Part shown: positions 1-4,628 of the stretch, piece by piece
Position numbering within the stretch: the stretch's first letter is position 1
Layout: every line of letters starts with the position of its first letter
Assembly (NCBI GenBank): GCA_003151595.1
Contig: PLXW01000081.1
Location: 1 to 5,084 of the forward strand
Source: Myxococcales bacterium
GTDB taxonomy: Bacteria > Myxococcota > Polyangia > Polyangiales > Polyangiaceae
Direction: 5' to 3'
DNA: 5,084 nt
The notes under the pieces: generated by a model
Told to the model about the DNA's origin: nothing
Seen by the model: only the letters and a program-made list of their open reading frames with translations
Databases searched by the model: none
Translations under genes and position numbers: made by a program

Positions 1-368
<368 letters not shown>

Positions 369-403
369 ATATCTGGCGAGTCTGCCGAGTTGCCCTTGCG
401 AGC

Positions 404-419
404 AGAGCTCGGTAGCTCT
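404..419 (-). other. rrn leader hairpin, AGAGCT stem with 4-nt loop
   Basis: AGAGCT at 404-409 pairs perfectly with AGCTCT at 414-419 around a 4-nt loop, 36 nt upstream of the predicted mature 16S end. In the leader RNA this could take part in folding or processing of pre-16S. The structure is read directly from sequence; the role is inferred. The other half of the expected long RNase III stem lies past the 16S 3' end, outside the window. Confidence 0.4.
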
Positions 420-451
420 TGATTTGATTTGGAAGGTCGCTTCGACTCGGC

Positions 452-466
452 CGCTCGATATGAGCG
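452..466 (-). other. rrn leader hairpin, CGCTC stem
   Basis: CGCTC at 452-456 pairs with GAGCG at 462-466 around a 5-nt loop, within the 16S leader. It is short and could be chance in this GC-rich sequence. If real, it is one more local stem of the pre-16S leader. Confidence 0.3.
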
Positions 467-501
467 ATACGGTCTCGCGCCTTCCGGGAGCCCACTCTTT
501 C

Positions 502-529
502 GACGTACCCATCCGAAGATGGATGCGTC
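502..529 (-). other. rrn leader stem-loop between boxA and 16S
   Basis: CATCC at 510-514 pairs with GGATG at 521-525 around a 6-nt loop. The outer GACG (502-505) pairs with CGTC (526-529) after a one-sided 4-nt bulge, giving a two-part stem downstream of the boxA-like element in the transcript. It is likely part of leader RNA folding. Its function is not shown by the sequence. Confidence 0.4.
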
Positions 530-550
530 ATCCAAAGCGAGCGTACGATT

Positions 551-565
551 CAGTTTTCAAGGACC
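551..565 (-). promoter_or_regulatory. boxA-like rrn antitermination element
   Basis: The minus strand reads GGTCCTTGAAAACTG from 565 to 551. This closely resembles bacterial rrn boxA sequences of the CTTTGAAAACT type, which bind NusB/NusE (S10) and make transcription of rRNA resistant to Rho-dependent termination. It lies about 183 nt before the mature 16S end and 11 nt downstream of a GNRA-loop hairpin, which fits the boxB-boxA order known for rrn leaders. The assignment rests on motif similarity and position. Confidence 0.65.
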
Positions 566-576
566 GAGGGAACTAG

Positions 577-594
577 CGCCGCATTTCTGCGGCG
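577..594 (-). promoter_or_regulatory. boxB-like hairpin with GAAA tetraloop
   Basis: On the minus strand CGCCGCA (594-588) and TGCGGCG (583-577) form a perfect 7-bp stem closed by GAAA, a GNRA tetraloop. It sits about 20 nt downstream of the predicted P3 start and just upstream of the boxA-like element. This is the place of boxB in rrn leaders. Whether it binds any Nus factor is not known; it could also simply stabilise the transcript 5' end. Confidence 0.5.
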
Positions 595-621
595 ATTCGG
601 TTCCGGTCAACGGGGAGGCGA

Positions 622-660
622 ACCTTAGTTACGCCGCACTCGTTGGTCAACTTTTTTTTG
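622..660 (-). promoter_or_regulatory. Candidate rrn promoter P3, with A-tract upstream
   Basis: On the minus strand a -35 TTGACC (650-645) is followed by a 17-nt spacer and a weak -10 TAAGGT (627-622). An eight-A tract sits immediately upstream of the -35 (659-652), in the position of a proximal UP element, and the region further upstream (about 690-661) is relatively A-rich. Transcription would start near 615, placing the hairpin and boxA-like element at the start of a ~247-nt leader. This is the most proximal candidate and has the best context, though its -10 matches the consensus only moderately. Confidence 0.5.
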
Positions 661-777
661 GTGTCGCCTACTCTTTTGTTTCGACCGAAGCCGACAGAAG
701 AGCGCGACCCCCGTTTCAGCCTGAAAGCCCGTGGGCTCGCAGGGGGAGAGCGGCTCGGAAGCCATCTCTCGGGGGGA

Positions 778-824
778 CGGAGAAGCTAGTAGCCGGACCG
801 GATTCGGTCAAGGCAGCTTCTCCG
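778..824. repeat. 10-bp inverted repeat with nested stem
   Basis: CGGAGAAGCT at 778-787 is the exact reverse complement of AGCTTCTCCG at 815-824. Inside the loop, GACCG (796-800) pairs with CGGTC (805-809) around GATT, so the whole forms a long interrupted stem-loop or cruciform. No T-run follows on the minus strand, so it is not a classic terminator there. It encloses the candidate P2 elements, which suggests a regulatory site, but function is inferred. Confidence 0.55.
783..811 (-). promoter_or_regulatory. Candidate rrn promoter P2
   Basis: On the minus strand TTGACC (811-806) is separated by exactly 17 nt from TAGCTT (788-783), giving a start near 776. The -10 keeps only the T, A and final T of TATAAT. 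The same TTGACC hexamer recurs at P3. The promoter lies inside the 778-824 inverted repeat, with the -10 overlapping one arm. It is plausible as one of several tandem rrn promoters but is not proven. Confidence 0.35.
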
Positions 825-827
825 ATT

Positions 828-956
828 TACTTCGAATTTCGCGCCCGCCGGAGCGGGTTGCCAAGAGGAAGCCCCCAGGGGGCCGCGACCCGCAGTGACT
901 CGCGCCATGAGCGCGGATCCATGTGGGAATGAGCGAGCGAGTCGCTCTTCGAAGTA
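828..956. repeat. Spaced 9-bp inverted repeat TACTTCGAA/TTCGAAGTA
   Basis: TACTTCGAA at 828-836 and TTCGAAGTA at 948-956 are perfect reverse complements about 111 nt apart, each near a CTCC/GGAG flank. They lie between candidate promoters P1 and P2, so RNA started at P1 could fold across them. Alternatively, the two arms, each containing TTCGAA, could be binding sites for the same protein. A chance origin cannot be excluded. Confidence 0.3.
931..947. repeat. GAGCGA/TCGCTC hairpin
   Basis: GAGCGA (931-936) pairs with TCGCTC (942-947) around a 5-nt loop, between P2 and the DnaA-box cluster. No T-run follows on either strand, so it is not a recognisable intrinsic terminator. Its role is unknown. 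Confidence 0.3.
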
Positions 957-960
957 GGAG

Positions 961-1007
961 TTATCCACAAGATGTCCACAGAAGCCCGTGGAATTTCGAG
1001 TGGATAG
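961..1007. promoter_or_regulatory. DnaA-box cluster in rrn upstream region
   Basis: TTATCCACA at 961-969 is a perfect match to the strong bacterial DnaA box. ATGTCCACA at 972-980 (two mismatches) follows exactly 11 bp later on the same face of the helix. A third, inverted near-match, CTATCCACT on the minus strand (1007-999), also has two mismatches. The cluster lies just downstream of candidate P1 and upstream of P2. DnaA binding here could link rRNA transcription to replication. Only one box is perfect and there is no dnaA or AT-rich unwinding region, so an origin is not indicated. Confidence 0.4.
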
Positions 1008-1047
1008 CCGGCAGATGCGGAACACCGCTTCAAGGCCAGGGCGGCGG

Positions 1048-1075
1048 AACATAGTCGGACCAGCTAGGGAGTCAA
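1048..1075 (-). promoter_or_regulatory. Candidate rrn promoter P1 (distal)
   Basis: The minus strand shows TTGACT (1075-1070), a 16-nt spacer and TATGTT (1053-1048). Five of six -35 bases and four of six -10 bases match the housekeeping sigma consensus, the best pair in this region. Transcription would start near 1041, about 670 nt before mature 16S. It lies about 80 nt downstream of the last protein gene's stop. It could drive the rrn operon or an unannotated leader RNA. Confidence 0.45.
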
Positions 1076-1087
1076 CGCGGAAAAGGA

Positions 1088-1113
1088 ATGCACATGTCGT
1101 TTGTAGTGTGCAT
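1088..1113. repeat. Inverted repeat ATGCACA-N12-TGTGCAT upstream of P1
   Basis: ATGCACA at 1088-1094 and TGTGCAT at 1107-1113 form a perfect 7-bp inverted repeat with a 12-nt spacer, ending about 13 bp upstream of the P1 -35. The dyad shape and location suit a dimeric regulator site just upstream of a promoter. It might instead form a hairpin at the end of the operon transcript, but no U-run accompanies it. Confidence 0.35.
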
Positions 1114-1123
1114 GAGTTTTCGA

Positions 1124-1136
1124 CGGGAAATTCCCG
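1124..1136. terminator. Palindrome after the operon's last stop; weak terminator candidate
   Basis: The sequence CGGGAA-A-TTCCCG (1124-1136) is a perfect palindrome 15 nt beyond the stop codon of the Roadblock-domain gene. It could form a small hairpin at the mRNA 3' end. There is no following run of U on the minus strand, so efficient intrinsic termination is doubtful. Rho-dependent termination or read-through into the rrn region is equally possible. Confidence 0.25.
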
Positions 1137-1151
1137 CATTTCGGGCCGACT

Positions 1152-1865
1152 TCACGAACGCGGGCTCGGGCGCGTCGTGGAGGATCGTGGGCGAGGCGGG
1201 AAGAGCTTCTCCGGGGGCTCTTCCGCGTACCAATGGTGGCCGGGCTCGCGGATGAGTGTCACTTCCGCGCCGTTTTCGAGGCGAACGCGCCATCCGACGT
1301 CGCCTGAAGCGCGCGAGGCGATGCGGCCGAGGACCTCGATTCCCTGGCGTCGTGTGCCGAAGGAGATGCGCGCGGGGCGACCGGCGCGTGTCGATTCGAC
1401 GTCGAGCCCGAACCACGCTGGGACGCGCGCAGGGAGCCGCCAGCCGGCTTCCGCGACCAGAGCCCGCTCGCATACGGCAAACGCGCGCGTGGCCTGCGTG
1501 AAGCCCGCACGGCGGCTTAGAACGAGCACCAGCGTGTAGCCCTCGGGGAGCTCGTGGACGATGAAGCTTCGCTTCTCGCCGCGGACCACGAGACTGCGGG
1601 GCGTTCCGCTCGTGTGGGCCGCGGCTTTCGCGCGGAGATCGGTGAGAACGATCTGCCAGTGGGCGGCGGCGAGCTTGAGATCGAAGGCGTCGAGCCTCCC
1701 CGCGTAGTCCACCGCTTCGCCCTCGGCATCGACGAGGACGGCGCCGAGCGCCCCGGGAACGCGGGCAATCAGGTCGAGAAGGATGACCGCGAAGGTGCTC
1801 GCGTCGGTGTCGCGGACCGCGGCGGGAGTCTTCTTGCGCGGCGTGGGAAGCGGTCGCTTCCTCAC
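1152..1865 (-). CDS. Roadblock/LC7-domain protein
   Basis: A 237-residue soluble protein with no signal peptide or membrane helix. Residues ~24-142 look like a Roadblock/LC7 (MglB-like) domain: an opening helix, a VPGALGAVLVDAEGEAVD hairpin (36-53), a helix with FDLK...AAHWQ (61-71), then strands SLVVRGEKRSFIVHEL and YTLVLVLS, and a closing helix. Such domains dimerise and often regulate small Ras-like GTPases or form scaffolds. No GTPase gene is visible nearby. Residues ~150-215 form a second, probably beta-rich region of unknown type, and both ends are basic and Pro/Arg-rich. The GTG start at 1865 overlaps the upstream TGA (GTGA), implying translational coupling; no strong Shine-Dalgarno is seen. 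It is the last gene of the operon. The domain assignment is by pattern recognition; its partner and function are unknown. Confidence 0.8.
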   Translation of the reverse strand: MRKRPLPTPRKKTPAAVRDTDASTFAVILLDLIARVPGALGAVLVDAEGEAVDYAGRLDAFDLKLAAAHWQIVLTDLRAKAAAHTSGTPRSLVVRGEKRSFIVHELPEGYTLVLVLSRRAGFTQATRAFAVCERALVAEAGWRLPARVPAWFGLDVESTRAGRPARISFGTRRQGIEVLGRIASRASGDVGWRVRLENGAEVTLIREPGHHWYAEEPPEKLFPPRPRSSTTRPSPRS

Positions 1866-2782
1866 GGCGACTCGCGGGGCGAGACCTCGGCCATGCGCGC
1901 GTCGGCGTCGGGAAGAACGACCGTTGCGCTCGAGGCGCTCCGCGATGCGAGCACCGCGTCGAGCGCGACGCGACCGCGATGGGTGACGACCTCGTCGGTG
2001 AAACGCGCGCGGCGATCCTCCGCGGGGAGGGTCTTTCCCGGGACACGCTCGATCAATCGAATGACGTGCCAGCCGAAGGAAGACTCGACGACGCCGCTCG
2101 TTTCACCCGCGCTCTTTAGGGCGAAGGCACCTTTCGCAAACCTGGGATCGATGATCGACGGGCGCGGGTCGGCAAAACGGCCGTCGGCGACGAACGGCGG
2201 GAGCTCCTCGATGACGACGTCGAACGCGCCGTGCGGGACGGCCGCAGCCCGCGCTTTGAAATCTTCCTTGTCTTTGGCGCCAGCGACAGCTGCGGCGATC
2301 TGGGCGGCGAGCACGCGCGCGGCGGCGAATTGGTCGTGGTCCTTCGGCGTGCGAACCACGGCGTGAATCACGCGCGCTTGCTCGGGGAGATCGACGTCGA
2401 GCCAGTGGATCCGGGTGACCTGAGCCAGCTCCTCGTCGGTCGGGGGGCCCGCGGCGAGCGCATCGTGCCCGATACGATCCACCGAGGCGCGCGCCAGGAT
2501 CGACTCGATCATCCACGCCACGGCTGGCGCGCGATCCGCTCCGGTTGCGCGCGCGCCTTGGGCCGCGAGCGCGTCGTCGATGACGCGATCGAGCGCGGCT
2601 CGCGTATCGGTGTGCTGCGCGCCAGCGACCGCACCGACGAGCGACGCTGGGATGGTGACGTCGCCCACGCGCGCCACGACGTCTCCGCCAAGCGACGCGT
2701 GGACCGTCTCGATCGACGGACGCCCGCGATCGCACGCAGCAACGAGCAGGACCAGAACGAGCGTTCGCGCGCGCACGGTCAC
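1862..2782 (-). CDS. Parvulin/SurA-like peptidyl-prolyl isomerase lipoprotein
   Basis: A 306-residue predicted lipoprotein. A short basic N-terminus, a hydrophobic stretch (8-16) and the lipobox VAAC put the lipidated cysteine at residue 17. Asp18 follows; in enterics this would favour inner-membrane retention, though the rule may differ here. Residues ~33-105 (ARVGDVTI..., LDRVIDDALAAQGA) resemble a SurA-type N-terminal chaperone region. Residues ~136-250 resemble a PpiC/parvulin domain, ending in the typical DPRFAKGAFALKSAGETSG...SSFGWHVIRLIERVPG block (212-249). Its likely role is folding of exported envelope proteins. The usual RHILV opening is replaced by RVIHAVV and the central parvulin signature is poorly kept, so it may be a chaperone rather than an active isomerase. 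The GTG start at 2782 overlaps the preceding TGA by four bases. It is coupled both to the small membrane protein before it and to the Roadblock gene after it. Confidence 0.85.
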   Translation of the reverse strand: MTVRARTLVLVLLVAACDRGRPSIETVHASLGGDVVARVGDVTIPASLVGAVAGAQHTDTRAALDRVIDDALAAQGARATGADRAPAVAWMIESILARASVDRIGHDALAAGPPTDEELAQVTRIHWLDVDLPEQARVIHAVVRTPKDHDQFAAARVLAAQIAAAVAGAKDKEDFKARAAAVPHGAFDVVIEELPPFVADGRFADPRPSIIDPRFAKGAFALKSAGETSGVVESSFGWHVIRLIERVPGKTLPAEDRRARFTDEVVTHRGRVALDAVLASRSASSATVVLPDADARMAEVSPRESP

Positions 2783-2952
2783 GCCCCGCGAGGACGCGCG
2801 ATCTGCACCGCGCTTTGAACCGCGACGATCCCGACGATGAGCCAGTACAGCGCCTTCACGTCTTCGGCTCGTGCCAGCGACGTGGCTCCGACGCCGAACG
2901 CCAGGCCGGCGGCGACCACCATCGTCAGCGCGATTGCGTCGAAGAGCTGCAT
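2779..2952 (-). CDS. Small 57-residue two-helix membrane protein
   Basis: ATG at 2952 opens a 57-residue frame, MQLFDAIAL...QIARPRGA. It shows two hydrophobic segments (~5-27 and ~34-52) joined by a short polar turn, SLARAEDVK, so it should be a helical hairpin in the membrane. It follows the larger membrane protein's TAG by 25 nt, and its TGA overlaps the lipoprotein's GTG (GTGA); this placement is the main evidence that it is real. The frame stays open upstream to 3114, but that part overlaps the preceding gene, and the upstream reading is Ser/Arg/Pro-rich with no membrane pattern. A GTG at 2964 is an alternative start. No clear ribosome-binding site is visible. The family is not recognised; it may be a subunit or regulator of the neighbouring membrane protein. 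Confidence 0.7.
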   Translation of the reverse strand: MQLFDAIALTMVVAAGLAFGVGATSLARAEDVKALYWLIVGIVAVQSAVQIARPRGA

Positions 2953-2966
2953 CGGGATCGACACGA

Positions 2967-2980
2967 TAGCGCGTGCGCTA
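2967..2980. repeat. Short inverted repeat TAGCGC-GT-GCGCTA at a gene junction
   Basis: TAGCGC (2967-2972) and GCGCTA (2975-2980) are perfect inverted copies around a 2-nt centre. One arm includes the TAG stop of the membrane-protein gene, and the repeat fills half the 25-nt gap before the small membrane protein gene. As RNA it could form a compact hairpin affecting initiation or message stability. This is structural observation only. Confidence 0.3.
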
Positions 2981-3745
2981 CTTGCCGGTGAAGACGAGGA
3001 ACGCCAGGCGCGCCACGACCAGGACGGAGAGAATCGAGAGCCAGGGGATTGCGCGGCGAATACGCTCGCGCCGCGGAGAGGGAACGCGCCGGACGTGACG
3101 CGCGAGCGCGACATCGGTGGCCGCGCCCAGGATGGCGAGGCCGCAGGCGAGCGCCACGAGGCGAACCAGGATCGCGCGCTCGGCGGGACCGCTTCGCCAG
3201 CCGACGACCTGGAGGACGCACGCGATCGCGGCGCCGAGCGAGATGATGGCCACGTCGCCGCGCGCCAGGCGGGTCCTCGGACGAAGCGGCGGGCCTTCGA
3301 CGACGCGCGCTTCGTTCGCTTCGTCGCGACGCACGGGTGGTGCCGCGCAGGCGAACGCGAAGAGGCCCCATCCCAGCATCCCGGCGAACCCGCGCGCGGC
3401 GTCGATCTTCAAGAGCGACATCGCCGACGGCTCGACGAGCCACGTCATCGCGCTCGACAGCGAGAACCCCCACACGGCGACGGCGCGCGCGCGCGGCGCA
3501 TCTTCCGGGCGTCGATGCTCGAGGAACAAGGCCGCCGCGAGCGACACCAACCCCGCGCTCGCCGTCACCTTGGCGAAGGCCGACGCTCCATGGGCCCACG
3601 CCACCGGGGCGACGGTGACCGCCCATGCATACAGACCCGGGATGCACGCCTGCGCCGCGCCGCCCAGATCGATCAGCCGCCCCAGCGCGCTCGGCGTGCG
3701 CACCGTCTCCGCGTCGTCGGCGGGCTGGGGCTTCGCCTCGTTCAC
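2978..3745 (-). CDS. Polytopic membrane protein of unknown family
   Basis: A 255-residue protein with about seven hydrophobic segments: roughly 33-52, 57-76, 86-104, 118-134, 163-181, 191-210 and 232-252. The N-terminal ~25 residues are polar. A polar, Arg/Glu-rich loop (~136-162) divides the protein into a four-helix and a three-helix part. Basic stretches (77-87, 216-231) fit cytoplasmic loops. No catalytic motif, transporter signature or known domain is recognised. The GTG start at 3745 overlaps the TGA of ttcA (GTGA), so translation is probably coupled and no independent Shine-Dalgarno is seen. The gene is followed after 25 nt by the 57-residue membrane protein; the two may work together. 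Coding is supported by the overlap, the coherent hydrophobicity pattern and strong third-position G/C use. Confidence 0.8.
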   Translation of the reverse strand: MNEAKPQPADDAETVRTPSALGRLIDLGGAAQACIPGLYAWAVTVAPVAWAHGASAFAKVTASAGLVSLAAALFLEHRRPEDAPRARAVAVWGFSLSSAMTWLVEPSAMSLLKIDAARGFAGMLGWGLFAFACAAPPVRRDEANEARVVEGPPLRPRTRLARGDVAIISLGAAIACVLQVVGWRSGPAERAILVRLVALACGLAILGAATDVALARHVRRVPSPRRERIRRAIPWLSILSVLVVARLAFLVFTGK

Positions 3746-4602
3746 GCCACGGGCTCACGTGGCGTGGAGACGCCTTCCGCGCGCGACAAGCGACTCGCGG
3801 CGACGATCGACTCGGTCCCTTCGCGCGCCGCTTCGAGGCCCAGGCGCGCCCACAGATCGCGATCGAGCAGGTGACTGGGGCGGACGTTCTGAAGCGCGGC
3901 CAGCATGCTGGTCTTCGTGCCCGGCGTCTTCGCCTCGAGGTCGTTGATCATCGCCCCGACGATCTTGCGCTGAAGGTTGTCCTGCGAGCCGCACAAATCG
4001 CACGGCAGGATCGGAAAACCGACGGCGGTCGAGTACTCCGCGATGTCTTCCTCGGCGCAATACACGAGCGGACGGATCACGATTTGCCCCTCTTTCGAGA
4101 CGAGCTTCGGCGGCATCGTCGCCAGCATGCCGGCGAAGAGGAGATTCAAGAGCAGCGTCTGCAGCGCGTCGTCGCGGTGGTGCCCGAGCGCGATCTTCGT
4201 GCAGCCGAGCTCCTTCGCGACCCGATAGAGAATGCCGCGACGAAGACGCGAGCACAGCGAGCAGAACGTCTTTCCGGCGGGGATCTTCTCGGTGACGATC
4301 GAGTACGTGTCCTCCTGGATCATCGTGAAGTCGTACCCCTCCTGCGCCATGTAATCGCGGAGGCGATCGGCCGGGTAGCCGGGGTGACCTTGGTCGATGT
4401 TGACGACCTTGAGACTGAAGTTGACCGGCGCTCGCTTCTGCAGCGACCGCAGCAACTGGAGCATCGTGTAGCTGTCTTTGCCACCGCTCACGGCGACCAT
4501 GATGCGATCACCCTCGGAGATCATTCCGAAGTCGACGATCGCCTTCCCCATCGCACGGGAGAGCTTTTTTTCCAGCGTTTCAGTCGACGTGGGCTCGGTC
4601 AT
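3742..4602 (-). CDS. ttcA: tRNA 2-thiocytidine(32) biosynthesis protein TtcA
   Basis: A 286-residue PP-loop ATPase that adenylates C32 of certain tRNAs and replaces the 2-oxygen with sulfur, using a 4Fe-4S cluster. The PP-loop SGGKDS is at 39-44 and the cluster motif CSLC at 114-117, followed by SRLRRGILYR. GHHRDD (140-145) and the second cysteine motif CDLC (201-204, followed by GSQDNLQR) are intact, as is the closing PSHLLDRDLW (242-251). All residues expected for an active enzyme are present. The length is slightly below the E. coli protein (about 310). ATG at 4602 was chosen because homology starts shortly after it; a GTG three codons upstream (4611) is possible, and no clear ribosome-binding site marks either. 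The gene lies 26 nt after pepA, and its TGA overlaps the next start. Confidence 0.96.
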   Translation of the reverse strand: MTEPTSTETLEKKLSRAMGKAIVDFGMISEGDRIMVAVSGGKDSYTMLQLLRSLQKRAPVNFSLKVVNIDQGHPGYPADRLRDYMAQEGYDFTMIQEDTYSIVTEKIPAGKTFCSLCSRLRRGILYRVAKELGCTKIALGHHRDDALQTLLLNLLFAGMLATMPPKLVSKEGQIVIRPLVYCAEEDIAEYSTAVGFPILPCDLCGSQDNLQRKIVGAMINDLEAKTPGTKTSMLAALQNVRPSHLLDRDLWARLGLEAAREGTESIVAASRLSRAEGVSTPREPVA

Positions 4603-4628
4603 CGCGGGCACACGCCTAGCACGCGGGC

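Larger units (their letters stand above)
369..1151 (-). other. Intergenic rrn control and leader region without protein gene
   Basis: This 783-bp stretch separates the Roadblock gene from 16S rRNA. Several open frames occur on both strands, but they overlap each other, are rich in Arg/Ser/Pro, and cross the promoter, boxA and 16S segments, so none is called as a gene. The part from about 615 to 369 is the probable pre-16S leader with boxB/boxA-like elements and hairpins. The part from 616 to 1151 carries the candidate tandem promoters, DnaA boxes and inverted repeats listed separately. Confidence 0.75.

Noticed and set aside
605..610. A fourth rrn promoter using TTGACC at 610-605
   Set aside because: At 16-18 nt spacing only GAAATG-like or AAATGC hexamers occur, inside the boxB-like hairpin; no acceptable -10.
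651..660. T8 tract as the U-run of a terminator on the + strand
   Set aside because: No strong hairpin directly precedes it on the + strand and no + strand gene ends here; it fits better as an A-tract upstream of P3 on the minus strand.
871..883. GCCCCC-A-GGGGGC palindrome as an intrinsic terminator
   Set aside because: The central loop is a single base and no T-run follows on either strand; likely a chance feature of GC-rich DNA.
429..932. A 167-residue open frame on the + strand across the rrn leader and promoters
   Set aside because: It runs antisense through the boxA, boxB-like hairpin and promoter candidates; its composition is Arg/Ser/Pro-rich with no domain pattern, and high GC makes chance open frames common.
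961..1007. Chromosomal replication origin
   Set aside because: Only one perfect DnaA box, no AT-rich unwinding stretch, and no dnaA, dnaN, gidA or rpmH nearby.
786..1139. A 117-residue frame on the minus strand between the Roadblock gene and 16S
   Set aside because: It spans candidate P1, the DnaA boxes and P2, and its sequence shows no recognisable domain or coherent hydrophobicity. It remains an outside possibility only if transcripts and ribosome footprints show it.
1072..2046. A 324-residue Arg-rich frame on the minus strand in another phase
   Set aside because: It is an out-of-frame shadow of the Roadblock and parvulin genes; its extreme Arg/Ser/Pro content is typical of frame-shifted high-GC coding sequence.
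1554..2366. Long + strand frames opposite the Roadblock, parvulin and membrane protein genes, including 2837-3874 and 3625-4632
   Set aside because: They are antisense shadows of genes with high third-position GC. They are rich in Arg/Ala/Asp/Gly, and the minus-strand frames carry recognisable domains or membrane patterns.
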